Notes: generated from the sequence alone by a model not told the origin. Numbered from the stretch's first letter, positions 25,398 to 33,439 are shown. The stretch: DNA of 64,000 bases from Micromonospora chaiyaphumensis (GCF_900091435.1 NZ_FMCS01000010.1:186001-250000), one strand, 5' to 3'. Numbers and translations are program-made.

Positions 25398-26840
25398 CTA
25401 CAGGTCGGCGGGGGCGGCCAGCCGGCCGACCACGGCGGTGGCGGCGGCGACGGGCGGGGACACCAGGTGCGTACGCCCACCCCGGCCCTGGCGGCCCTCG
25501 AAGTTGCGGTTGGAGGTCGAGGCGGAGCGCTCACCGGGCTTCAGCGTGTCCGGGTTCATACCCAGACACATGGAGCAGCCGGCGAAGCGCCACTCGGCGC
25601 CGGCGTCGGTGAAGACCTTGTCCAGCCCCTCCGCCTCGGCCGCCTCGCGGACCGCGGCCGAGCCGGGCACCACCAGCATGCGTACGCCGTCGGCGACCCG
25701 CTGACCGCGCAGCACGTCGGCGGCGGCGCGCAGGTCCTCCAGTCGGCCGTTGGTGCAGGAGCCGACGAAGACCACGTCCACGGCCAGGTCCCGCAGGGCG
25801 GTGCCGGGCGTGAGGTCCATGTACTCCAGGGCGCGGCGTGCGGCGACCCGCTCCGGCTCGGTGACGAACTCCTCCGGGTCCGGCACGGTCGCGCCCAGCG
25901 GCACGCCCTGCCCCGGGTTGGTGCCCCAGGTGACGAACGGCGTGATCCGGCTGGCGTCCAGGGTCACCTCGGTGTCGAAGGTCGCGCCCTCGTCGGTGGG
26001 CAGCGTCCGCCAGTGGGCCACCGCCGCGTCCCAGTCGGCCCCCTGCGGCGCGTTGGGCCGCCCCTTGAGGTACGCGAAGGTGGTCTCGTCCGGCGCGATC
26101 ATGCCGGCCTTGGCGCCCCACTCGATGGACATGTTGGCGATGGTCATCCGGCCCTCCATGGAGAGGTTCCGGATCGCCTCGCCGCGGTACTCCACGATGT
26201 GGCCGCGGCCGCCGCCCGTGCCCACCTGGGCGATGAGGGCGAGCACCAGGTCCTTGGCGGTCACCCCCGGGGCGAGCTGGCCGGTGACGTTCACGGCCAT
26301 GGTCTTCGGGCGGGCCTGCGGCAGCGTCTGGGTGGCCAGCACGTGCTCGACCTCACTGGTGCCGATGCCGAAGGCGAGCGCACCGAACGCGCCGTGGGTG
26401 GCGGTGTGCGAGTCGCCGCAGACGATCGTCATGCCCGGCTGGGTGAGGCCGAGCTGGGGGCCGATGACGTGCACGATGCCCTGGTTCTCGTCACCGAGCG
26501 GGTGCAGCCGCACCCCGAACTCGGCGCAGTTGCGGCGCAGCGTCTCGATCTGGGTGCGGGAGGTGGGGTCCGCGATCGTGAGCAGGTCGCCGCGCCGGGA
26601 GCGGAACGCCGGGTCGTCGTACCCGGTCGGGGTGTTGTGGTCCTCGGTCGCGACCGTGAGGTCCGTGCGGCGGACCGGGCGGCCGGCCAGGCGCAGCCCG
26701 TCGAAGGCCTGCGGGCTGGTGACCTCGTGGAGCAGGTGCAGGTCGATGAAGAGCAGGTCCGGCTCGCCGTCGGCGGAGCGGACGACGTGCGCGTCCCAGA
26801 CCTTCTCGGCCAGGGTCCTCGGTTGAGTGACTCCCACCAT
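25398..26840 (-). CDS. leuC: 3-isopropylmalate dehydratase large subunit
   Basis: This 480-residue aconitase-family subunit has the [4Fe-4S] ligands: VFVGSCTNGRLEDL and CSMCLGMNPDTL supply the three cysteines. ICGDSHTATHGAFGALAFGIG (at VCGDSHTATHG) and the N-terminal HLLHEVTSPQAFDGLR are family blocks. It starts MVGVTQPRTLAEKVWDAH at ATG 26840. TAGGAT lies 6 nt upstream on the minus strand and there is no SD, so a leaderless mRNA is likely. It is divergent from the IclR-type regulator, with only 37 bp between the genes. Confidence 0.97.
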   Translation of the reverse strand: MVGVTQPRTLAEKVWDAHVVRSADGEPDLLFIDLHLLHEVTSPQAFDGLRLAGRPVRRTDLTVATEDHNTPTGYDDPAFRSRRGDLLTIADPTSRTQIETLRRNCAEFGVRLHPLGDENQGIVHVIGPQLGLTQPGMTIVCGDSHTATHGAFGALAFGIGTSEVEHVLATQTLPQARPKTMAVNVTGQLAPGVTAKDLVLALIAQVGTGGGRGHIVEYRGEAIRNLSMEGRMTIANMSIEWGAKAGMIAPDETTFAYLKGRPNAPQGADWDAAVAHWRTLPTDEGATFDTEVTLDASRITPFVTWGTNPGQGVPLGATVPDPEEFVTEPERVAARRALEYMDLTPGTALRDLAVDVVFVGSCTNGRLEDLRAAADVLRGQRVADGVRMLVVPGSAAVREAAEAEGLDKVFTDAGAEWRFAGCSMCLGMNPDTLKPGERSASTSNRNFEGRQGRGGRTHLVSPPVAAATAVVGRLAAPADL

Positions 26841-26846
26841 CTGGAC

Positions 26847-26871
26847 ATCCTAAATTCTGGGAGGTAAATTT
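26847..26871. promoter_or_regulatory. Divergent leuC / regulator promoter region with candidate operator
   Basis: On the minus strand TAGGAT (26852-26847) is 6 nt before leuC. On the plus strand TAAATT (26865-26870) is 7 nt before the regulator GTG. AAATT (26852-26856) and AATTT (26867-26871) form an interrupted inverted repeat overlapping both -10 regions, and TAAATT also occurs as a direct repeat. NdgR/LtbR-type regulators act at exactly this position in other actinobacteria. Confidence 0.6.
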
Positions 26872-26877
26872 CGGCTT

Positions 26878-27576
26878 GTGGGACACAGTATGAGCGGTGT
26901 CGGCGTTCTCGACAAGGCGGTGGTCATCCTGGCCGCCTGCGTCGACGGCGCCAGCCTGGCCGAACTCGTTGAACGCACCAAGCTGCCCCGGGCCACCGCA
27001 CACCGGCTGGCACAGGCCCTGGAGATCCACCGGATGCTGGTCCGGGACACCCAGGGGCGCTGGCGCCCGGGCCCCCGGCTCGGCGAGCTGGCCAACGCCG
27101 CACCGGACGTGCTGCTGACCGCGGCCGAGCCGCTGCTCGCCGCGCTGCGCGACGCCACCGGTGAGAGCGCCCAGCTCTACCTGCGCCGCGCCGACGAGCG
27201 GATCTGCGTGGCCGCGGCCGAGCGGGCCAGCGGCCTGCGGGACACCGTGCCGGTCGGCTCGGTGCTGCCCATGACGGCCGGCTCGGCGGCGCAGATCCTG
27301 CTCGCCTGGGAGCCGCCCGAGGCGGTCATGCCGCTGCTGCCCCGGTCGAAGTTCACGGGCCGCACCCTCGCCGAGGTACGCCGGCGCGGCTGGGCGCAGA
27401 GCGTCGCCGAGCGGGAGGCCGGTGTGGCGAGCGTCTCGGCCCCGATCCGCGACCGCACGGGCCGGGTCATCGCCGCCATCAGCATCTCCGGCCCGATCGA
27501 ACGCCTGGGCCGCCGCCCCGGCGAACGCCACGCCATGGCGGTGGTCCGAGCCGGCCAACGCCTCTCCGGCCTGTAA
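26878..27576 (+). CDS. ndgR: IclR-family regulator of leucine genes (NdgR/LtbR type)
   Basis: This protein of about 232 residues has an N-terminal winged HTH (GVGVLDKAVVILAAC, LPRATAHRLAQALEIH) and a C-terminal IclR effector domain (ESAQLYLRRADERICVAAAE, GVASVSAPIRDRTG). Divergent placement next to leuCD is conserved from Streptomyces (NdgR) to Corynebacterium (LtbR), which control leu and related amino acid genes. I use GTG 26878 since TAAATT sits 7 nt upstream; ATG 26890 is the alternative. Confidence 0.88.
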   Translation: MGHSMSGVGVLDKAVVILAACVDGASLAELVERTKLPRATAHRLAQALEIHRMLVRDTQGRWRPGPRLGELANAAPDVLLTAAEPLLAALRDATGESAQLYLRRADERICVAAAERASGLRDTVPVGSVLPMTAGSAAQILLAWEPPEAVMPLLPRSKFTGRTLAEVRRRGWAQSVAEREAGVASVSAPIRDRTGRVIAAISISGPIERLGRRPGERHAMAVVRAGQRLSGL

Positions 27577-27597
27577 CCCCGCCCACCCCTGAACCTC

Positions 27598-27658
27598 GTT
27601 GATCATGAGGTTGGCGGCAGTCAGAGAGATCGAGACCGCCGCTAACTTCATGATCGAC
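27598..27658. repeat. Long imperfect palindrome (intergenic repeat element)
   Basis: A 21-nt left arm (27598-27618, starting GTTGATCATGAGGTTGG) is matched with three mismatches by the inverted right arm 27638-27658 (ending TTCATGATCGAC), around a 19-nt centre. It lies just past the regulator gene. It could act as a transcript end but lacks a U-tract, and is more like a dispersed palindromic repeat. Confidence 0.8.
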
Positions 27659-27690
27659 GGAGTGAGGGGCAGAGTGAGGGCCGGACGGTG

Positions 27691-27723
27691 AACGGCCCGT
27701 CTCGCGTAGCGAGACGGGCCGTT
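27691..27723. terminator. Strong hairpin downstream of the tRNA genes
   Basis: AACGGCCCGTCTCGC (27691-27705) and GCGAGACGGGCCGTT (27709-27723) are a perfect 15-bp stem with a 3-nt loop. It lies 5 bp beyond the 3' end of the minus-strand tRNA-Glu, so it should terminate the tRNA transcript. Confidence 0.85.
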
Positions 27724-27728
27724 TCCTG

Positions 27729-27804
27729 TGGTAGCCCCGACCGGATTCGAACCGGCGCTACCGCCTTGAGAGGGCGGCGTCCTGGGCCGCTAGACGACGG
27801 GGCC
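27729..27804 (-). tRNA. tRNA-Glu (anticodon CTC)
   Basis: The minus strand reads a complete cloverleaf: acceptor GGCCCCG/CGGGGCT, anticodon arm GCCGCC-CTCTCAA-GGCGG with CTC at the centre, T arm GGTTCGAATCC, discriminator A and an encoded CCA (27731-27729). It recognises GAG, the dominant Glu codon here. Confidence 0.97.
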
Positions 27805-27941
27805 AGAACTTCATGCTTCCGCGCCCTCGCGGGCGGGGAAGCTGCACTCTATCAGAGATCATCTGCCGCTCCTCTGGCGAGGAGCGGAGCGGAACTCCGC
27901 CAGAATCCAGCGTCCGGGATTCTCGCGAATCCGCGGCTGCG

Positions 27942-28013
27942 CTGGGGTACCAGGACTCGAACCTAGACTAACTGAACCAGAATCAGTCGGGCTGCCAATT
28001 ACCCCATACCCCA
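27942..28013 (-). tRNA. tRNA-Gln (anticodon CTG)
   Basis: The minus strand forms a cloverleaf: acceptor TGGGGTA/TACCCCA, D arm with TAATTGGCA, anticodon stem ACTGA-TTCTGGT-TCAGT with CTG, and T loop GGTTCGAGTCC. The CCA end is not encoded. The 137 bp between this gene and tRNA-Glu holds only short GC-rich inverted repeats, and the two are probably cotranscribed. Confidence 0.96.
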
Positions 28014-28121
28014 TTGGCCCCTTGCGGCGCCAGGAATGAACTTTACCCTCCCGGTGCCGACAGGCCAAATCCAACCCCCTCGAACCGCCCCTCAACTGCG
28101 GAAACGAGGGCGTCGGACGCA

Positions 28122-28925
28122 TCAGGCGACCGGCACCACCGGGTTGGTGAGTTCGCCGATCCCCTCGATCCGCACGGTGACCGTATCCCCGTCGGTGAGC
28201 GGGCTAACCCCGGCCGGCGTGCCGGTCAGCACCACGTCACCGGGGAGCAACGTCATGACGTGGGAGATGTACGACACCAGGGCCGGCACGTCGAAGACCA
28301 TGTCCTTGGTGCGGCCGAGTTGGCGCACCTCCATCTCCTCCGGGTTGCGGCCCACCTCACAGCGGACCTCAAGGTCGGTGACGTCCAGCCCGGTGGTGAT
28401 CCAGGGACCGATCGGGCAGAACGAGTCGAAGCCCTTGGCCCGGGTCCACTGCCCGTCGGAGCGCTGGAGGTCCCGCGCCGTGACGTCGTTGGCACAGGTG
28501 TAGCCGAAGATGGCCCGCTCGGCGGCGGCCCGGTCGGCACGGCGGGCGCCGGGGGCGCCGATCACCACGGCCAGTTCCGCCTCGTGCTCGACCTGCTTGG
28601 AGAAGATCGGCAGCCGGATGGCGTCGCGGGGGCCGATCACCGAGGTGGACGGCTTGAGGAAGAGCAGCGGCTCCTTGGGCACCTCGCTGCCGTGCTCGGC
28701 GGCGTGTTCGGCGTAGTTGCGGCCCACGCAGACCACCTTGCTGGGCAGGATCGGCGAGAGCAGCCGGACGTCGGAGAGCGCCCAGCGGGCGCCGGAGAAC
28801 TGGATCTGCCCGAACGGGTGGCCCTCGATCTCGGCGATGGTCAGGCCCTGCGGCCCGGCCTCCGACTCGCCCTCGACGACCCCGAACGACATTCCCTTGG
28901 CATGAGCGAAACGAGCGATACGCAC
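28122..28925 (-). CDS. Fumarylacetoacetate hydrolase family protein
   Basis: This 267-residue protein has an FAH C-terminal domain: KVVCVGRNYAEHAAEHG, PLLFLKPSTSVIGP, the metal-ligand segment VEHEAELAVVIG, GYTCANDVTARDLQ, and the end VVLTGTPAGVSPLTDGDTV. Metal ligands E/E/D are present. Family activities include acylpyruvase, oxaloacetate decarboxylase and 2-hydroxyhepta-diene-dioate isomerase, so the substrate is open. The GTG start has TAGATT 6 nt upstream on the minus strand and no SD, fitting a leaderless mRNA. In mycobacteria the homologue lies beside gltX, which is absent here. Confidence 0.9.
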   Translation of the reverse strand: MRIARFAHAKGMSFGVVEGESEAGPQGLTIAEIEGHPFGQIQFSGARWALSDVRLLSPILPSKVVCVGRNYAEHAAEHGSEVPKEPLLFLKPSTSVIGPRDAIRLPIFSKQVEHEAELAVVIGAPGARRADRAAAERAIFGYTCANDVTARDLQRSDGQWTRAKGFDSFCPIGPWITTGLDVTDLEVRCEVGRNPEEMEVRQLGRTKDMVFDVPALVSYISHVMTLLPGDVVLTGTPAGVSPLTDGDTVTVRIEGIGELTNPVVPVA

Positions 28926-29099
28926 CCGGCCAATCTATCCCCGCGGGCGGGGCGGGCCACGCCGGACGCGGCCACCCGCTCCCCGTTGGCGGGCGGCGCG
29001 CCAGGGTACGCCGGCCCGCGCCCGCCGGGGCGGGATTGCGGACTTCGTACCCGCCCGGCGGGCCCGGGCCCATAGCTTCGGGGCCGGAGGTTCGTTCGT

Positions 29100-30464
29100 A
29101 TGCCTGCATCGAGACGACACCACAGGACCCTGGCAGTGCTCGTGAACTGCCTCGGCATCATCGCGGCCGTGCCGGCGCTGCCCGCGGCGCACCGGGCGGA
29201 GGCCGCGCCCCCGCAACCGGCGGCTCCGCCGGCCGCGGCGGCCCGGGCCACCCCGATCCCGACCGGGATGCCGGCGGCGCCACCGGCCGTGCCGACCACG
29301 AAGCCGGCGCCGATCCGGCTCAGCACGCCACCGGTCACCGTGGCGGTGGCGGCGGCCGGCACCCCGGCACCGGGATACCGGATCCAGGTGCGCAACGCCG
29401 GGCCGACGCCGGTGGAGACGACCGTCCGGCAGGAGCTGCCGGCCGGATCCCGGGCGACCGCGGTGACCGGCGGCGGCCGGGCCAACCACCCCATCGGCTC
29501 GGCCACCGCCAACGAGGTGACCTGGCGGCTGCGGCTGCCGGGGCGGAGCACCACCACGCTGAACACCGCGCTCAGCACGGCCGCTCCGGACCGGTCGGTG
29601 ACCGCGCCGACCTGCGCCTACGGCACCGACGGCACCCGGCCGTACGACTGCGCCACGGCGACCTGGACGGGGTCCAGGGTCCCGGCGGCGCAGGTGACCG
29701 CGGCGGCACCGGCCTGGCGCCGCCCGCCGGTGCTGCTGGCCGCGCTGGCCGCGCTCCTGGTCGTGGCCGGTGGGGTGCTGTGGTGGGCGTGGCGCCGCCG
29801 GCGCACGCGGCCGGGCCGGGCCCCGGCGGCCACCGGCGTCCCGCCGGTCGCCGGTGGCGTGGGCGGCCCGGCGGAGCAGGGGACCGTCTACCCGCGTCCG
29901 GCCATGCCCGCCCTCGCCGGGCGCCGCCGGCGGCCGCCGATCTGGCTGGTGGTCGGGGTCGCGGCAGCGGTGCTGGCCGGCGTGGTGGGCGCGGCGGCGT
30001 GGACGGCCACCCAGCGGGTCGCCGCCATGGACACCACGAAGCAGCCGACCAGCGGCGCCTGGGTGGGCAACAGCGTCACGGGTGCGCTCGGCGTCCCGCT
30101 GCGCGAGACCGCGTTCGAGTTCACCGTCTACCGGGTGTCCTGCGGCGTGGGCACGCTACCGGCGGCACCGGGCGGCGGTCGGCAGTGCCTGGCCACGGTC
30201 GGGGTGCGCAATCTCACCGGCGGCGAGCAGACCTGGCACGGGCAGTTGCAGCGGGCGTACCTGACCGGGGGCAACTGGGTGGCCACCGACGAGAGCGCCA
30301 CCCGGGTGGCGAACCTCGGGCGGGACGTCTTCGCCCAGCCGGTCGCCGCAGGCTCCCGGGTGCTGCTGCCGCTGGTGTTCACCGTGCACGGCGACGACCC
30401 GCCGAAGCAGTTGGAGCTGCGTAGCGGCGTCTTCTCGGCCGGGGTGCGGGTGAACGTGCGGTGA
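29100..30464 (+). CDS. Membrane-anchored protein with two extracytoplasmic domains, unknown function
   Basis: This 454-residue protein has a signal-like N-terminus (TLAVLVNCLGIIAAVPALPA), a Pro/Ala-rich segment, a small beta domain of the DUF11-like kind (APGYRIQVRNAGPTPVETTV ... ELPAGSRATAVTGG), and a membrane helix (PPVLLAALAALLVVAGGVLWW, about 203-223). Then come a basic cytoplasmic stretch, a second helix (IWLVVGVAAAVLAGVVGAAA, about 281-300) and a C-terminal beta domain resembling DUF4352 telokin-like folds (FEFTVYRVSCG ... QCLATVGVRNLTGGEQTW). No enzymatic motif is seen. The ATG has SD GGAGG, and TAGCTT at about 29074 could be a -10. Confidence 0.75.
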   Translation: MPASRRHHRTLAVLVNCLGIIAAVPALPAAHRAEAAPPQPAAPPAAAARATPIPTGMPAAPPAVPTTKPAPIRLSTPPVTVAVAAAGTPAPGYRIQVRNAGPTPVETTVRQELPAGSRATAVTGGGRANHPIGSATANEVTWRLRLPGRSTTTLNTALSTAAPDRSVTAPTCAYGTDGTRPYDCATATWTGSRVPAAQVTAAAPAWRRPPVLLAALAALLVVAGGVLWWAWRRRRTRPGRAPAATGVPPVAGGVGGPAEQGTVYPRPAMPALAGRRRRPPIWLVVGVAAAVLAGVVGAAAWTATQRVAAMDTTKQPTSGAWVGNSVTGALGVPLRETAFEFTVYRVSCGVGTLPAAPGGGRQCLATVGVRNLTGGEQTWHGQLQRAYLTGGNWVATDESATRVANLGRDVFAQPVAAGSRVLLPLVFTVHGDDPPKQLELRSGVFSAGVRVNVR

Positions 30465-30497
30465 CCGGGGGCGGGCGGCGGCCGTACCCTGGGGTCC

Positions 30498-31394
30498 GTG
30501 ACCGCCGCCCTCGCCCCCGCCACCTGGCTCGCGCGCCTGCGGGCCCACGAGGAGCGCGCCGACTCCCTCACGGCGGGGCACCGTGCCCGCAGGGCGGCGA
30601 GGGAACGCCACGCGATCGACGACTTCCTCTACGACTACTACGGCACCAGGCCGTCCGTGCTGCGGCGGTGGCACCCCGGCGTCGGGGTCACGCTGGAGCC
30701 CGGTCCGGACGGGCCCGCACCGCACCGGACGTGGCGTTGGTACGCCACGGACGCGGACGGGGGCGTGCGCCTCGACGCCGTGGCGTTCCTCACCGACCGG
30801 GCGGAGTCGGTGCGCTTCATCCACCGGCTGTTGTCCTCGATCGCGTCGCGCCCGGCCTTCACTGGCTGCTTCGGCCTGCACGAGTGGGCGATGGTGTACC
30901 GGCAACGTGAGCACCGGCACCCGCTCCCCCTGCGGCTCGGCCAGGAGGGCACCGACGCGGTGGTCGAGTCGCACCAGATCCGCTGCACGCACTTCGACGC
31001 GTTCCGGTTCTTCACCCCGGACGCGGTCGGCCTCAACCGGCTGCGTCCCACGAGAGAGAGCCAGGTGGAGCTGGACCAGCCGGGCTGCCTCCACGCCTCG
31101 ATGGACTGCCACAAGTGGGCGACCAAGCTGGGGCCCGCCGTTCCGGGCGAGCTGGCGCTCGACTGCTTCGCGCTGGCGAGGGACATCCGGCTGCTCGACA
31201 TGCAGGCGTCCCCGTACGACTTCTCCTCGTACGGTGAGCGGCCCGTGGCGATCGAGACTCCGGAGGGCAAGGCGGAGTACGTCGCACGTCAACGCGAGTT
31301 CGCGGAGCGTGCCGGCAGCCTCCGGGCCCGACTGATCGAGGTCTGCGCAACCCTGCTGGATCCGGCGGAGACACCGGCACGGGCCGGGGTGTGA
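30498..31394 (+). CDS. Conserved actinobacterial protein annotated as 3-methyladenine DNA glycosylase
   Basis: This 298-residue protein begins MTAALAPATWLARLRAHEER and contains HAIDDFLYDYYGTRPSVLRRWHPG, GCFGLHEWAMVYRQ, FDAFRFFTPDAVGLN and CLHASMDCHKWATKLGP. Homologues are widely labelled 3-methyladenine DNA glycosylase. The His/Cys-rich conserved segments look enzymatic, but I see no helix-hairpin-helix or AAG motif, so that name is weakly founded. GTG start with TACCCT (30485-30490) 7 nt upstream and no SD, leaderless type. It is independent of the upstream gene despite the 33-bp gap. Confidence 0.7.
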   Translation: MTAALAPATWLARLRAHEERADSLTAGHRARRAARERHAIDDFLYDYYGTRPSVLRRWHPGVGVTLEPGPDGPAPHRTWRWYATDADGGVRLDAVAFLTDRAESVRFIHRLLSSIASRPAFTGCFGLHEWAMVYRQREHRHPLPLRLGQEGTDAVVESHQIRCTHFDAFRFFTPDAVGLNRLRPTRESQVELDQPGCLHASMDCHKWATKLGPAVPGELALDCFALARDIRLLDMQASPYDFSSYGERPVAIETPEGKAEYVARQREFAERAGSLRARLIEVCATLLDPAETPARAGV

Positions 31395-31407
31395 CGGCCG
31401 CGCGAGG

Positions 31408-32334
31408 CTAGCCCTCCCGCGCCCACGGCCGCAGCTTCTCCGGGTTGCGCACCGCCCAGATCCGGCTGACGCGCCCGTCGGAGACGTCGAACGAGGCCAC
31501 CGTCACGACGACCCCGGCACGCTGGGCCACCAGCCCCGGCACACCGTTGACCGACCGCTCCAGGAGTTCGAGCCCCGGGGCCATCTCGGCGATGGCGACC
31601 AGGTACCGGGCGATGCGTGCCGCCCCCTCGACCGGCTGCAGGACGGCACCGACCACGCCGCCGCCGTCGGCGGTCATCACGGCGGCCGGGTTCAGGAGAC
31701 CGACGAGGGTGGCGATGTCCCTGGCCTCCCAGGCCTTCCGGACGTGCCGCACCACCTCGGCCTGGCCGGTCGCCGGCACCGGGGCGCGCGCGGCGCTCAC
31801 CCGCCGGCGGGCGGAGGCCGCCAGTTGCTTGCAGGCCGCCGGGGTCCGGCCGAGAACGTCGGCGATCTCGGCGAACGGGTACCGGAAGACCTCGTGCAGG
31901 ACGAACGCCACCCGCTCGGCGGGCGTCGTCGACTCCAGGACGACGAGGAGGGCCATGGACACCGACTCGTCCAGGACGATCTGGTCCGCGGGGTCCGCGG
32001 GGTCCGCGGGGCCGGTGCGGTCGGCGCCGCCCGCGTGGTCCCACTCGGTGCGGTCGGGCAGCGGCTCGGGCAGCCACGCGCCGACGTAGCGTTCCCGGCG
32101 GGCCCGCGCCGAGCCGAGCACGTCCAGGCAGATCCGGCTGGTCACCGTGGTCAGCCAGGCGCCCGGTGACCGGATCTCCTCCTGCCGGCTCGGGGGCAGC
32201 CCGTACCAGCGTGCGTAGGCGTCCTGCACGGCGTCCTCGGCCTCGCTCACCGAACCGAGCAACCGGTAGGCGACGTTGATCAGCTGGCGTCGCTCGCCGG
32301 CTATCTCCTCTGTGCGGGTCCTCACAGTTCCCAT
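31408..32334 (-). CDS. sigJ: ECF41-group sigma factor (SigJ-like) with SnoaL-type C-terminal domain
   Basis: This 308-residue protein has sigma region 2 (RRQLINVAYRLLGSVSEAEDAVQDAY), region 4 (STTPAERVAFVLHEVFRYPFAEIADVLG) and a C-terminal NTF2/SnoaL-like extension of about 110 residues. The ECF41 hallmarks WLPEPL, DGGG and NPEKL are all present. In this group the fused extension controls activity instead of an anti-sigma factor. The usual partner, a carboxymuconolactone decarboxylase/oxidoreductase/epimerase gene, is absent. A small membrane-protein gene is divergent at 100 bp instead. A triplicated 9-bp unit codes for the Ala-Asp-Pro run in the linker. Confidence 0.92.
   Translation of the reverse strand: MGTVRTRTEEIAGERRQLINVAYRLLGSVSEAEDAVQDAYARWYGLPPSRQEEIRSPGAWLTTVTSRICLDVLGSARARRERYVGAWLPEPLPDRTEWDHAGGADRTGPADPADPADQIVLDESVSMALLVVLESTTPAERVAFVLHEVFRYPFAEIADVLGRTPAACKQLAASARRRVSAARAPVPATGQAEVVRHVRKAWEARDIATLVGLLNPAAVMTADGGGVVGAVLQPVEGAARIARYLVAIAEMAPGLELLERSVNGVPGLVAQRAGVVVTVASFDVSDGRVSRIWAVRNPEKLRPWAREG
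31983..32009. repeat. 9-bp tandem triplication inside the sigma factor gene
   Basis: GGTCCGCGG is repeated three times exactly (31983-31991, 31992-32000, 32001-32009). It encodes the linker PADPADPAD between sigma regions 2 and 4 and could vary in copy number without frameshift. Confidence 0.9.
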
Positions 32335-32433
32335 GCTTCCGGCCGCCTTCGCCTTACCTTTCGCCGGCCCGTGTCGTCGGGCTGGTGAGACCTTAACGAT
32401 CTACTGCCCCGAGGGCGGAAAGGGGACCGTGAC

Positions 32434-32802
32434 ATGGCCACCCAGGTGACGGCGAACGCACGGCGCAGCTCCTCGTTCCTGCAGCTCGCGATCGCCCTGC
32501 AGACCCTGACCATCTTCGTTCAGGCGGTCTCCGCCGGACTACTGCTGACCTCGTCATACGGCGAGACGCTGCACAGCGTCGGAGCCCGGGTGATGTACGC
32601 GGCGTCGATGCTGTACGTGCTCGCGGCGGTGCTCGCGTGGAAGCCCGGCGGCGGCTCGCTCCGGCCGGTCTGGCACGCCTCGGCATTCCTCGTGCTCGCC
32701 TCGGTCCAGGTCGTGCTCGGCATCGCGCACGTCCCGGCGGTCCACCTGCCCCTGGGTGTCCTGATGTTCGGTCTGAGTGTGCTGGCGCTGGCCCGCCGCT
32801 GA
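32434..32802 (+). CDS. Small four-helix membrane protein
   Basis: The 122-residue protein has four hydrophobic segments (LAIALQTLTIFVQAVSAGLL, VMYAASMLYVLAAVLAW, ASAFLVLASVQVVLGIAHV, LPLGVLMFGLSVLALA), a short soluble N-terminus and a basic end. No family is recognised with certainty; it resembles small DoxX- or DUF-type integral membrane proteins. It diverges from the ECF41 sigma gene, and such divergent genes are commonly the sigma target, so it is a candidate member of that regulon. The ATG has AAAGGGG upstream. Confidence 0.75.
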   Translation: MATQVTANARRSSSFLQLAIALQTLTIFVQAVSAGLLLTSSYGETLHSVGARVMYAASMLYVLAAVLAWKPGGGSLRPVWHASAFLVLASVQVVLGIAHVPAVHLPLGVLMFGLSVLALARR

Positions 32803-32805
32803 GGG

Positions 32806-33381
32806 TCAGACGGGCGGGTGGCCCCGGTGCGCGGCCCACTCGTCGGCCAGAATCGACATGACGGCGGCGTCCACCCAGCCGTCGCCGTCGCGGAGGACCT
32901 GCCGCAGCGTGCCCTCGACCACGAAACCGACCTTCTCGTAGACCCGGCGGGCACGCGGGTTGAAGGCGAACACCTCCAGCCCGATGCGGTGCAGGCCGAG
33001 CTGCTCGAAGCCGTACCCGACGACGAGCCGGACCGCCTCGGTGCCGAGCCCGCGGTCCCGCCCGGCCGGGCCGATCAGGGTACGGAAGTTGCAGCTGTTG
33101 TTGTGCCGGTCCCACTCGTTGAGGACGACCTCGCCCACGCAGGCCCCGGTGGCCCGGTCCACGACGGCCAGGTCGAGCCGGTCCGGCTGGCTGTTGCGGG
33201 TGCCGTACCAGGCCCGCAGCCGGGCCGGTTCGAGCCCCTCCCCCGGCGGGCTGCCGGTGAGCCGGGCCACCTCCGGGTCGGCCAGGATCGCCTCGAAGGC
33301 CGCGAGGTCGTCGTCGACGAACGGGCGCAGCAGCACGCGGTCGCCGGTGAGGGTGGGCTTGACGGAGAAATCGCTCGGCAC
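32806..33381 (-). CDS. GNAT-family acetyltransferase (RimJ/RimL type)
   Basis: The 191-residue protein follows the RimJ/RimL pattern: TLTGDRVLLRPFVDDDLAAF, FRTLIGPAGRDRGLGTEAVR containing the acetyl-CoA loop, and LGLHRIGLEVFAFNPRARRVYEKVGFVVEGTLRQ. These enzymes acetylate protein N-termini or small amines. I chose GTG 33381 over TTG 33417 because a promoter fits it: TTGAGC (33417-33412), 18 bp, CAGACT (33393-33388), 6 nt, GTG, a leaderless layout. It is convergent with the membrane-protein gene, 3 bp apart. Confidence 0.88.
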   Translation of the reverse strand: MPSDFSVKPTLTGDRVLLRPFVDDDLAAFEAILADPEVARLTGSPPGEGLEPARLRAWYGTRNSQPDRLDLAVVDRATGACVGEVVLNEWDRHNNSCNFRTLIGPAGRDRGLGTEAVRLVVGYGFEQLGLHRIGLEVFAFNPRARRVYEKVGFVVEGTLRQVLRDGDGWVDAAVMSILADEWAAHRGHPPV

Positions 33382-33439
33382 CCGGGCAGTCTGGGCGGCC
33401 GCTGATCCTCGGCTCAAACCCTTTTCGGGTACGTGGCGG

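Noticed and set aside
30498..31394. Confident DNA glycosylase assignment
   Set aside because: The name is inherited from database labels. No helix-hairpin-helix or AAG/AlkA signature was seen.
32335..32433. A full ECF41 autoregulatory promoter (TGTCACA with CGTC)
   Set aside because: Only TGTCGTC and CGATC with a wrong spacing are present, so the match is too weak to call.
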